Source: Brachyspira sp. G79
GTDB lineage: Bacteria; Spirochaetota; Brachyspiria; Brachyspirales; Brachyspiraceae
NCBI RefSeq assembly: GCF_002379365.1
Contig: NZ_JQIU01000008.1
Coordinates: 411,936-444,993 of the forward strand
Direction: 5' to 3'
DNA: 33,058 bases
A program made the position numbers and the translations under genes. Below the pieces are notes generated by a model. That model ran no database searches. It was given only the letters and a program-made list of their open reading frames with translations, and had not been told where the DNA came from. Below, in pieces: positions 9,301-15,583 of this stretch (the stretch's first letter is position 1; the number at the start of each line of letters is the position of its first letter).

Positions 9301-9431
9301 CAAAGGCAAAAATGAAAATGGATATAAAAAGATTTTTGAAGCTGCATAAATATCCCAAAGAAAAAGAAAATGAGGCATTGGATAATATATTAAAACAGGC
9401 AGAGAATTACGCATCATTAAAGTACAGCTAA
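6354..9431 (+). CDS. hsdR: Type I restriction enzyme endonuclease/translocase subunit HsdR
   Basis: Motor and nuclease subunit (1,025 residues) that translocates DNA at unmethylated sites with HsdM and HsdS and then cuts it. The nuclease motif is PDVIIYL followed by VVMEFKNP (Asp at about 140, Glu-x-Lys at about 154-156). Helicase motifs are Walker A HTTGSGKS at about 303-310, DEAH at about 405-408, FTGTP, and the QTISRINRV motif VI. Length is normal and no break is seen. The start is ATG at 6354, eight bases after AGGAG; an in-frame TTG at 6297 lacks a binding site. The gene lies between the two inverted hsdS copies, opposite in orientation to hsdM, so its orientation would flip with inversion. 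Confidence 0.96.
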   Translation: MKKYMHESDFEVTVIEMIQNLGYEYYYGGDIRENFPSMNNTKNVVITEVLYDALKKINPNVSDKAINEAIRKITNLEEINYIDKNKTFQKYLSFGIEVNYFDNENKATYIKLADYDNIENNYFYVVNQLVIINIDNKRPDVIIYLNGIPLVVMEFKNPVEDSETIDDAYLQLKNYMENWIPNLFYYNAFCVITDGVRAEVGTITADKSRFISWKRESEDIDIIEKNADLNKQYKTLINGMLQKERFLNILHYFVFYVQSGKKEGLKTSKILAAYHQYFAVNKIIKNVKKAYSDKTTKAGIVWHTTGSGKSFTMLMAAKVISQGLYNPTIVIITDRTELDDQLFSTFSSAIDTYLKQTPKKIESRKELVKELKDINEGGIIFTTLQKFESYDKALSKRSNIVLIVDEAHRSHDLEKSKIEKGQIKYNMSKYINDAFPNAIKIGFTGTPIEKEDRNTRDVFGDYIDIFDITQSVEDNVTVPIYYEGRVNYLKLDETKLKKADEEYRIMLENNEASEEAIEKSKKELSKMDAVLGSDAAIDTLCKDIVAHYEKRKSVLIGKAFIVAYSRPIGIEIYKKILELKPEWEGMIKPVMTSTNKDPADWGKILGSKSYRENLAVEFKDKTSNFKIAVVVSMWLTGFDVPELDTMYIYKPLADHDLMQTISRINRVCKDKDSGLIVDYIGIANNLKKSMKAYTKRDKENYGNMDIANTALPKFKDIIAHIRNIFKNTDYSNFYTCSSTERLELITKLADYVFSFEENEKNDFLDKASALKKAEALCRSIISREESAETALYEAVKVIITKMQSHQKLSLREINQRINKILEGSIQSEGIMNIFDGEKDSKDISLFDKKYLASIANMKYKNIALEVLNKLLNDKIKAYLKVNIIQSNMFSDRMKKIMEKYNNKAIDNIEVIDELLNLANDLDNLEKEAKILGLTNEEKAIYDAICSPMNNGYNKEEIKNMAKELALIVQKNSEDIDWQYKESTKAKMKMDIKRFLKLHKYPKEKENEALDNILKQAENYASLKYS

Positions 9432-9526
9432 TTGGGTATTGCGGATATATAGCAGCTTATTAAAATTACAGGTATTCAATAAATAAAACCAAAAAATAAT
9501 AAATTTATATTCCGATAATGTATATT

Positions 9527-9542
9527 ATGTTAACTTAAGCAT
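9527..9542. promoter_or_regulatory. Imperfect ATGTTAA/TTAAGCAT palindrome
   Basis: ATGTTAAC followed by TTAAGCAT, a near match of the palindrome at 3937 with one inserted G. It lies just past the stop of the small minus-strand gene and about 95 bases past hsdR. No U-run follows, so it is not an obvious terminator. Confidence 0.25.
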
Positions 9543-9543
9543 G

Positions 9544-9648
9544 TTATTTTTTTATAGACTTTATTATGATATTGATAATAAACCCGATAATAAAGAATAT
9601 AACTATCATCATGCCAATAGATACTAAAGGGTTTCCCTGATTTTCCAT
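9544..9648 (-). CDS. 34-residue single-span membrane peptide
   Basis: A short open frame from ATG at 9648 to TAA at 9544. The peptide starts MENQGNPLVS, has an uninterrupted hydrophobic stretch of about 19 residues (IGMMIVIFFIIGFIINIII) and ends KSIKK. Two signals support it as a real gene: AAGGA seven bases before the ATG, and a good promoter (TTGACT, 18 bases, TATAAG at 9710-9681). The small polar N-terminus and lysine tail predict one membrane helix with the C-terminus in the cytoplasm. Function unknown: a small membrane-protein partner or a type I toxin-like peptide are both possible. It lies in the segment between the inverted hsdS copies. Confidence 0.65.
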   Translation of the reverse strand: MENQGNPLVSIGMMIVIFFIIGFIINIIIKSIKK

Positions 9649-9680
9649 TTTTTAATCCTTAAAGTTATTAAGTTCTTATA

Positions 9681-9710
9681 CTTATAATAAATAAAAAATT
9701 AAAAAGTCAA
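9681..9710 (-). promoter_or_regulatory. Promoter of the 34-residue peptide gene
   Basis: TTGACT (9710-9705), 18-base spacer, TATAAG (9686-9681) on the minus strand, 33 bases upstream of the ATG at 9648. It diverges from the lipoprotein promoter at 9746. Confidence 0.68.
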
Positions 9711-9745
9711 TACCTAATATTTATACAAGCAATTTTCATTAACAA

Positions 9746-9774
9746 TTGAACTTTTTTATATATTATAGTATAAT
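9746..9774 (+). promoter_or_regulatory. Promoter of the small lipoprotein gene
   Basis: TTGAAC (9746-9751), exactly 17 bases, then a perfect TATAAT (9769-9774), 41 bases upstream of the ATG at 9816. Confidence 0.72.
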
Positions 9775-9815
9775 CTGTCATTAATAAATAAAAATAAAAT
9801 TACGGATATGCACTA

Positions 9816-10343
9816 ATGAAAAAAATAACACTTTTTTTAATATTAAGTTTAATAATTATATCATGCAAAAATGACGGCGGATCTATATACGCTATGGAGA
9901 AAAGATATAAAAATTTTTTGAATATACTTCCAACTGATATAAGGAATGACTATACTTTAGAATCTGATAAATACGGTAATATGTATAAAGAATGGATTAA
10001 TGAGTTTAACACTTGGACAGATAATATACTAAATACGGAAGTGCAAAGAGAAAAAGAAATATCATCAAGAATAACACCAGACAAGATAGAATACGCACTT
10101 GAAACTTTAACAAGCAAAGACTATGAGAGAAACTTGCCTGTAGATCTTATGTCTAAAGTAAAGGCACATACAGATGAATTATCATTAAAAATAGAAGAAT
10201 TAGAAAAAGATGAGTCTTTCTCTAATAGTATGATAAAACTAAAAAAAGATGAAGCTGTAGAAAACTTTACAACAAAAGACACTATATTTTACTATGTATG
10301 GAACTATTTAATAACAATAGAAAGACCAAGACGTTTTCAGTGA
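9816..10343 (+). CDS. Small lipoprotein of unknown function
   Basis: A 175-residue protein with a classical lipoprotein signal: two lysines, a hydrophobic stretch and the lipobox IISC with Cys17 as the predicted lipidated residue. The mature part is charged and mostly helical, with no recognised domain. It has its own promoter and lies between hsdR and the decayed hsdS scrap, inside the segment bounded by the inverted hsdS copies, so it is probably a passenger rather than a part of the restriction system. The ATG at 9816 follows a GGA about nine bases upstream. Confidence 0.78.
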   Translation: MKKITLFLILSLIIISCKNDGGSIYAMEKRYKNFLNILPTDIRNDYTLESDKYGNMYKEWINEFNTWTDNILNTEVQREKEISSRITPDKIEYALETLTSKDYERNLPVDLMSKVKAHTDELSLKIEELEKDESFSNSMIKLKKDEAVENFTTKDTIFYYVWNYLITIERPRRFQ

Positions 10344-10351
10344 TATAGCTT

Positions 10352-10390
10352 TTAATTATTTAGCCTAATCTCCCCTATCAATAAGCTAGG
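10352..10390 (-). pseudogene. Decayed 3' end of a third hsdS
   Basis: Read on the minus strand, 13 codons give PSLLIGEIRLNN and a stop, resembling the PRLMSGEIRVK ending of both intact hsdS genes. The DNA match is clearest at CCTAG and GGGGAGATTAGG. Only about 31 bases separate it from the end of inverted repeat C, and no recognition domain is left. It suggests that a tandem hsdS once stood here and was lost by deletion. Confidence 0.6.
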
Positions 10391-10421
10391 CGTATAGAAA
10401 TAATTTTTTAATTTTCTATAT

Positions 10422-10624
10422 AATATACTTGTTTCAAAACTAATTTTATTTATTAATTGTGTGGACTAGCTCTCCGAAGTACACAGTCGTGCCTCCACTT
10501 CTTTATGACGCCTGTATGTATCACTGAGTGAAAGAACTTCATAAATAAACTATTTGACCCTAATCTCCCCGCTCATAAGCCTAGGCAATAGCGTATCCCG
10601 AATAGAAGCAAGTTTCTGGTTTTC
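10422..10624 (-). repeat. Inverted repeat C, copy 2
   Basis: Reverse-complement partner of 6050-6252, differing at two positions in 203. It holds the last hsdS codons and about 128 bases of conserved non-coding DNA. Confidence 0.95.
10458..10485 (+). repeat. 28-nt TGTGTGGACTAGC element, copy in repeat C (2)
   Basis: Identical to the element at 6189-6216 in opposite orientation, and 23 of 28 positions identical to 15427-15454. Confidence 0.6.
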
Positions 10625-11821
10625 ATAAAAATTGTTATTTACTTTTTCTATTATAGAATTAAATATTTTAGTTGATAGTTTTAGAATTACTTTTTCTGGA
10701 ACTATAATATTATATTTTTTTAAATCCATCATTCTTATTCCTCTCTGTACACTTCCGCTAGACATATTTAAAGCATATTCTTGCATTCTATTATCTAATA
10801 AATTTAAATATAAATATTCTGGTGTTATGATATCATTAGCTCTCATGGTAAATATAGATTCGCTTATATTCCAATTTTTTACATCTTTATTTATCAAATG
10901 TACTCTTCCGATAGTACCTATACCTGAAAATAATAAATCATTTTTTCTTAAATCCGAACGCTTATTAATTTTTTTTATTGCTTCATCATTAATTTTATCA
11001 CATCTATTGTCTAAATATATTTGATTATTATTCATATTTTTTATTGTTACATAATAGTTATTTCCTTCACCTAATTTGAAATTTTTTCTAGGATTTAAAC
11101 CTGTTGTAAATTTTATTAATAAATTATCTAAAGCCATGACTTTCCATCCATCTGGTATATACCCTAGCTCGCTTTCTATCATCTTGCCGCCGCTATCTTT
11201 ATAGGGTTTGCCCTCTTCATTTGGAAAGTTGAAATTGACAAACCATTCCTTAAAAATAGTCTGTGCCATTTCTTCGAGTATTTTATTCATACGGTTATTG
11301 AGTTCGATTTTCTCGTCAAGCGATGAGAGTATGGAGGCGATTTTCTTTTGTTCTTCCAGCGGCGGGAGTTTTATTTTTATATTGTATAAATCACTTGGTT
11401 TTATAGAAGGATATGTTGATACACTTTGTTCTGCTATCATTTGTAAATAGTTTGTTATATCATCTTGTATTATATTATAATATATAAAATATTTATCTGC
11501 TATATCTTCTTTTACTTTAATAGTAATAAATCCTGTAGATACTATCATATTATCAACATAATTTTTTATAATACCATAATGTTTTTGAATGGGTCTGACA
11601 GTTGAATAGATAATATCACCAATATCTACTTTTCTTTTTGCTCTACTTGGTATATTATGTATAGGAATTTTTTGGATATTATCTATTATTCCTTTAGTAA
11701 TGTTTCCAGTATCTAAATAATTTATATAAGTGTAATTATCAGATTTTTGTAAAATATTAGAATTAATATCTGATATATCCCCTAGCCTAACTTCCTGCCA
11801 TTCCTTTTGATTTTTTTTCAT
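10550..11821 (-). CDS. hsdS: Type I restriction-modification specificity subunit HsdS (copy 2)
   Basis: 423-residue specificity subunit with the same layout as copy 1: shared N-terminal MKKNQKEWQEVRLGD, recognition domain 1 at about 17-160, shared central region (LPPLEEQKKIASILSSLDEK, KEWFVNFNFPNEEGKPY), recognition domain 2 at about 240-395, shared ending LASIRDTLLPRLMSGEI. Both recognition domains differ from those of copy 1, so it should read a different bipartite DNA sequence. It is the last gene of the minus-strand hsdM-hepT-mntA-hsdS series, 90 bases after mntA, so it is the copy most likely to be expressed with HsdM. AGGAG stands upstream of the ATG at 11821. Confidence 0.95.
   Translation of the reverse strand: MKKNQKEWQEVRLGDISDINSNILQKSDNYTYINYLDTGNITKGIIDNIQKIPIHNIPSRAKRKVDIGDIIYSTVRPIQKHYGIIKNYVDNMIVSTGFITIKVKEDIADKYFIYYNIIQDDITNYLQMIAEQSVSTYPSIKPSDLYNIKIKLPPLEEQKKIASILSSLDEKIELNNRMNKILEEMAQTIFKEWFVNFNFPNEEGKPYKDSGGKMIESELGYIPDGWKVMALDNLLIKFTTGLNPRKNFKLGEGNNYYVTIKNMNNNQIYLDNRCDKINDEAIKKINKRSDLRKNDLLFSGIGTIGRVHLINKDVKNWNISESIFTMRANDIITPEYLYLNLLDNRMQEYALNMSSGSVQRGIRMMDLKKYNIIVPEKVILKLSTKIFNSIIEKVNNNFYENQKLASIRDTLLPRLMSGEIRVK
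11139..11374 (-). repeat. Inverted repeat M, copy 2
   Basis: Reverse-complement partner of 5315-5550; 236 bp without gaps, nine mismatches. Confidence 0.92.
11774..11821 (-). repeat. Inverted repeat N, copy 2
   Basis: Reverse-complement partner of 4874-4921; 48 bp, one mismatch, ending at the hsdS start codon. Confidence 0.85.
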
Positions 11822-11911
11822 TACTTAAAAAACTCCTGCTGTTATTGTACAAAATCTATGTTATATCAATTCTTTAATGTTTCGAGATTTAAAGACATAG
11901 CCTATCCTATT

Positions 11912-12208
11912 TTAATTAAGCCTATTATAAATTATTTTACCATATTTTTCTATATTGTTTTTTAACTCTTCATTGTTTATATCATTATGGCTTATTACAT
12001 CAAATTTTAAAAGAGTTTCTAATTCTGAAAGCTCTTCCTTCAAACGCTCGCAAAAAAGAAAATCAAAATCACCTATTACAGATAAATCTATATCCGAATT
12101 ATATTTTTCTCTGTTTTCTGCCCTAGACCCAAACAGTATTATTTTTTCTATTTCTTTATGAGATTTAAAAATATTGTTCATATCATAAAGAAGTTTTTCA
12201 TCTATCAT
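11912..12208 (-). CDS. mntA: MntA-type minimal nucleotidyltransferase antitoxin
   Basis: A 98-residue minimal nucleotidyltransferase. The catalytic signature GSX10DXD is complete: Gly27-Ser28, then Asp39 and Asp41, within ILFGSRAENREKYNSDIDL. In characterised HepT-MntA pairs this protein neutralises the HEPN toxin by adding AMP groups to a tyrosine next to the toxin's active site. It follows the HEPN gene by 14 bases on the same strand and lies between hsdM and hsdS. The product is named from motifs and gene pairing. Confidence 0.88.
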   Translation of the reverse strand: MIDEKLLYDMNNIFKSHKEIEKIILFGSRAENREKYNSDIDLSVIGDFDFLFCERLKEELSELETLLKFDVISHNDINNEELKNNIEKYGKIIYNRLN

Positions 12209-12222
12209 ATATAAAACCGCTC

Positions 12223-12642
12223 TTATAATTTATTTACAAAAAAGTTATGCAAATCTTCTAAAACATTTAAATAATCATTTTCTATTTTTATTATGACTTC
12301 TTTAAATCTTGCAAAATCATAAGTATGAGAAAGCAAATTCCTGCTTATCATCATATCTATAAAAATACTAGGTTCTTTTATTATACCCGCAGAGTATGCC
12401 TCTTTAAACACATTTCTTGCTGTAATATCTATGTTATTTAAATTTCCGCTATATTCTAAATAATCTTTTAATGTTTTCCATGCCAGTTCATAGGTATATT
12501 CAAATCTTTGTATAACGCCTTCCTGCTCCAATATTGATAATTCTTCAATTTTTCTTTCTTTAAATACACTATTTAATAATTTATAAGCCTTACTAAAATT
12601 ATTAAACCTTTGTTTCCAGCGTATATTTTCATTTAATTCCAT
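12223..12642 (-). CDS. hepT: HepT-type HEPN toxin (HI0074 family)
   Basis: A 139-residue all-helical protein of the HI0074 nucleotidyltransferase-partner family, here assigned as HepT. The HEPN ribonuclease motif RX4HXY is intact: Arg101, His106, Tyr108 in SRNLLSHTYD. Tyr108 corresponds to the residue AMPylated by MntA in studied systems. The family segment FEYTYELAWKTLKDYLE is also present. Its ATG (12642) overlaps the last 14 bases of hsdM, and an AGAGG lies nine bases upstream inside hsdM, so it is translationally coupled to the methyltransferase gene. The coupling suggests a link between restriction and toxin control, but this is inference. Confidence 0.88.
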   Translation of the reverse strand: MELNENIRWKQRFNNFSKAYKLLNSVFKERKIEELSILEQEGVIQRFEYTYELAWKTLKDYLEYSGNLNNIDITARNVFKEAYSAGIIKEPSIFIDMMISRNLLSHTYDFARFKEVIIKIENDYLNVLEDLHNFFVNKL

Positions 12643-14125
12643 ACCCTATTTCCTCTAAATTATCCTTTATACTCTTTTCTAGCTTTCTGCTTTCTCTGAA
12701 ACATTCTTCAAGCTCTTCTGTTAGTGTTTTCATTTTAGAATTAAAATCTTCTTCTTCGTTATTTTCTTCTTCAAGTCCTACATAGCGTCCAGTTGTGAGT
12801 ATATAATCTTCTTTGGCTATTTCATCTATACTTACACTTTTGCAGTATCCTTTTATATCTTTATATCCATTGCCTTTCTGCCAATTATGAACAGTTTTTG
12901 CTATTGCTTCTATATCTTCATCATCTAATACCCTTTGAACTCTGCTTTCCATTCTTCCATAATTTCTTGCATCTATAAAAAGCACATTTCCTTTCTGTTT
13001 TTTATCCTTATTCAAAAACCATAATGAAACAGGTATCTGAGTCGATATAAATAATTGAGTTGGAAGAGATATTATACATTCTATTAAATCATCTTTTATC
13101 ATATTCTCTCTTATCCCCCCCTCTCCCGATGTTTGAGTAGAAAGAGATCCGTTTGCAAGTACAACCCCAGCTTTCCCTTTTTTTGATAATTTGGATGCAA
13201 TATGAGAAAGCCAAGCATAGTTTGCATTTCCAGCTGGAGGAATACCCCATTTCCATCGATAATCATCTTTTAGAGCATCACCTCCCCAATCTGACATATT
13301 AAAAGGAGGATTAGCCAATATATAATCAGCTTTCAAATCACTATGTAAATCTTCAAAAAAAGTATCAGCATTTTTATCTCCCAAATTACCATCTATACCA
13401 TGTATTGCTACATTCATATTGCAAAGTTTCCAAGTTGTGGGATTACTTTCTTGTCCGTATACTGATATACTATTTACACTTTCAGAATGTGCCTCTAAAA
13501 ATTTTGCACTTTGTACAAACATTCCACCGCTTCCGCAGCAAGGGTCATATACTCTGCCCTTATAAGGTTCTAATATTTCTACTAAAAGTTTAACTATTGG
13601 TGATGGCGTATAAAACTCTCCGCCTCTCTTTCCTTCGGCAGTTGCAAATTGAGATAAAAAATATTCATACACATTTCCCAATATATCTTTTTTATTTTTA
13701 TTCACTATTTTTATATTAGAAAATAAATCTATTATCTCCCCTAGCCTTCTCTTATCAAGTTCTGGTCTGCTATAGTTTTTAGGAAGTATATCTTTCAATT
13801 TTTTATTACTTTCTTCTATTTCCAGCATGGCATTATCTATAATAGAGCCTATTTCATCAGAACGTGCTTTTGAGGCTATATACTTAAATCTTGATTTCTC
13901 AGGCAAATAAAATATATTTTTTTCACTATATGCTTCAGCCTCATCTTGCAAATCAAATCCTTCTTTTACAAGCTCATTATATCTTATTTCAAATTTATCA
14001 GAAATATATTTTAAAAATACAAGCCCAAGTATTACATGTTTATATTCAGAAGCATCAATATTTCCTCTTAATTTATCAGAAGCTGCCCATAATTCCTTTT
14101 TTATATCATTGTCATTTGAACTCAT
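12629..14125 (-). CDS. hsdM: Type I restriction-modification DNA methyltransferase HsdM
   Basis: Adenine-N6 methyltransferase subunit (498 residues) that protects host DNA and forms the core complex with HsdS. The N-terminal helical domain covers about residues 8-140. The S-adenosylmethionine motif DPCCGSGGMF is at about 193-202 and the catalytic NPPF at about 271-274. The start is ATG at 14125, giving MSSNDND, with AGGGAG ten bases upstream. An in-frame upstream TTG at 14194 is the -35 box of the gene's own promoter and cannot be the start. It is the first gene of the hsdM-hepT-mntA-hsdS series and diverges from the LacI-type gene. Confidence 0.96.
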   Translation of the reverse strand: MSSNDNDIKKELWAASDKLRGNIDASEYKHVILGLVFLKYISDKFEIRYNELVKEGFDLQDEAEAYSEKNIFYLPEKSRFKYIASKARSDEIGSIIDNAMLEIEESNKKLKDILPKNYSRPELDKRRLGEIIDLFSNIKIVNKNKKDILGNVYEYFLSQFATAEGKRGGEFYTPSPIVKLLVEILEPYKGRVYDPCCGSGGMFVQSAKFLEAHSESVNSISVYGQESNPTTWKLCNMNVAIHGIDGNLGDKNADTFFEDLHSDLKADYILANPPFNMSDWGGDALKDDYRWKWGIPPAGNANYAWLSHIASKLSKKGKAGVVLANGSLSTQTSGEGGIRENMIKDDLIECIISLPTQLFISTQIPVSLWFLNKDKKQKGNVLFIDARNYGRMESRVQRVLDDEDIEAIAKTVHNWQKGNGYKDIKGYCKSVSIDEIAKEDYILTTGRYVGLEEENNEEEDFNSKMKTLTEELEECFRESRKLEKSIKDNLEEIGYGIK

Positions 14126-14165
14126 TTTATTTAAACTCCCTATTATAGATTGATGAATAGTAATA

Positions 14166-14194
14166 AATATACTTAAAAAATAGAATTTTGTCAA
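14166..14194 (-). promoter_or_regulatory. Promoter of the hsdM operon
   Basis: Perfect TTGACA (14194-14189), 17 bases, TATATT (14171-14166) on the minus strand, 41 bases before the hsdM ATG. Confidence 0.78.
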
Positions 14195-14247
14195 AATATA
14201 ATTTAGTTATATAGTTTTTATATAATTAAAAATTATAATAAAAATAT

Positions 14248-14276
14248 TTGACATAAAAAAATAAAATCATTATATT
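14248..14276 (+). promoter_or_regulatory. Promoter of the LacI-type regulator gene
   Basis: Perfect TTGACA (14248-14253), 17 bases, TATATT (14271-14276), 35 bases before the ATG at 14311. It stands back to back with the hsdM promoter. Confidence 0.75.
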
Positions 14277-14310
14277 ATGTTTATAAAATTAAATAAAATA
14301 GGATTTTAAT

Positions 14311-15345
14311 ATGGCCACTATAAGAGAAATAGCCAAACTTGCAGGAGTTTCAATAGGAACTGTTGATAGGGCTTTAAATAACAGAGGACGTATTGATCCT
14401 GAAGTTGAACAAAAAATACTTGATATTGCTAAATCATTAAACTACAAGCCAGATAAAATAGCTAAATCTCTTGCCATAAGAAAAAAGAAATTCAAAATAG
14501 CTGCTGTACTCAATACTTATAATAATGTGTTTTTTGAAGATGTTATAAAAGGTATAGAGATTGCAGGAAAAGAAATAGAAGAGTTTGGAATGTCTGTTAT
14601 TATAAAACGCTGTAAAGATTTTGATGCGGATAATCAGTTAGAACTTATAGATGATGCTGTAAAAGAAGGTGCTAATGCTATGGCAATAGTTGCTATAAAT
14701 GATAATAGAGTTATAAACAAAATATCAGAGCTTCATCATAATAATTTTCCTATAGTGCTTTTAAACTCTTTTGTAAATAGTAATGATTGTATAGCATATG
14801 TTGGCTGTAATTATGATTTGGCAGGAGAGATAGCAGCTTCTCTTTTAAATATTATATCTAATGGGAATCCTATTAATTTACTTGTATTTTCTAATAATTT
14901 TAATAAAATGCTTGGTAATAAAAAACGTGTTGATAGTTTATCAAACAGACTTAAAATGGATTATCAAAATGTCATGCTTCAGTCTATAATAGAAATGGAA
15001 AAAGATAACAATCTCAATTTTGATAAAAGTAAGTATAATTTATTGAAATATAATGATACAGATATAGTTATATGTCCAGGAGCAGAAACTAGTAAATATG
15101 TTATAAATGCCATTAAAGAATTAGGGCTTTATAATAAAATAAAAATTATAACATATGATTTTTCGGAAGTTGTAAAAGAAGGACTTTTGGACAGAGGTAT
15201 TATAGCTTCAATAACACAAAATCCAAAAGAACAAGGCTACAGAGCAATAAAAGTTTTATTTGAATATTTACTTACAAAAACTATACCAGATAAAAGATAC
15301 ACATATATAGAAACACAGGTAATATTCAGAGAAAATTTATTATAG
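14311..15345 (+). CDS. LacI family transcriptional regulator
   Basis: A 344-residue DNA-binding regulator. Residues 2-25 (IREIAKLAGVSIGTVDRAL) form the LacI-type helix-turn-helix, followed by NYKPDKIAKSLA as the hinge helix. Residues from about 60 on form a periplasmic-binding-protein-like sensor domain, typical of binding a sugar or similar effector. An AGGA lies seven bases before the ATG, and it has its own promoter. It is the only obvious DNA-binding regulator in the window and converges on the transport operons at 15584-24568, so it is the natural candidate regulator of the shared promoter box upstream of them. The effector cannot be named. Confidence 0.9.
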   Translation: MATIREIAKLAGVSIGTVDRALNNRGRIDPEVEQKILDIAKSLNYKPDKIAKSLAIRKKKFKIAAVLNTYNNVFFEDVIKGIEIAGKEIEEFGMSVIIKRCKDFDADNQLELIDDAVKEGANAMAIVAINDNRVINKISELHHNNFPIVLLNSFVNSNDCIAYVGCNYDLAGEIAASLLNIISNGNPINLLVFSNNFNKMLGNKKRVDSLSNRLKMDYQNVMLQSIIEMEKDNNLNFDKSKYNLLKYNDTDIVICPGAETSKYVINAIKELGLYNKIKIITYDFSEVVKEGLLDRGIIASITQNPKEQGYRAIKVLFEYLLTKTIPDKRYTYIETQVIFRENLL

Positions 15346-15426
15346 CATTCTATATTAATTATTTATTTTTAATTGTATCTAAACAATTATAGTTTGTCAA
15401 AAAATAAATTTTTAAATTTTAGTATT

Positions 15427-15454
15427 TGTGTGGACTAGCCATACGAAATACACA
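15427..15454 (+). repeat. 28-nt TGTGTGGACTAGC element, diverged copy
   Basis: TGTGTGGACTAGC, CATA, CGAAATACACA; 23 of 28 positions match the elements at 6189-6216 and 10458-10485. It lies 82 bases after the LacI-type gene. Its CCATACG can pair with CGTATGG at about 15499-15505. Confidence 0.5.
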
Positions 15455-15479
15455 CTTAGTATTATTTTTATACTTTCAC

Positions 15480-15531
15480 TTTCGCCGCAGGCGTACAGCG
15501 TATGGTTCTTTTTGCGGCGGGAAAAAGTTGA
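15480..15531. other. GC-rich structured intergenic element
   Basis: In the 238-bp gap between the converging LacI and ATPase genes, this short stretch is much richer in G and C than its surroundings. It contains the small hairpin CGCC-GCA-GGCG, then GCCGC and GCGGC arms about 25 bases apart. No U-run follows on either strand, so it is not a clear terminator. It may belong to the same dispersed intergenic repeat as the 28-nt element just before it. Confidence 0.35.
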
Positions 15532-15583
15532 ATAAAAAAAATTGACAAACTTAAAAATTTTTAGTTATGTACTAATAAGTATT

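Noticed and set aside
10632-11450. Plus-strand open frames opposite hsdS copy 2 (and the similar minus-strand frame at 5287-5562)
   Set aside because: They mirror the conserved hsdS region on the opposite strand, so their apparent conservation comes from hsdS itself.
14126-14194. Upstream extension of hsdM to a TTG at 14194
   Set aside because: That TTG is the start of a perfect TTGACA -35 box with a proper -10; the ATG at 14125 has its own AGGGAG and matches family N-termini.
15346-15420. AATTGT-ATCTAA-ACAATT hairpin as the LacI gene terminator
   Set aside because: Only a six-base AT-rich stem with no U-run; too weak to call.
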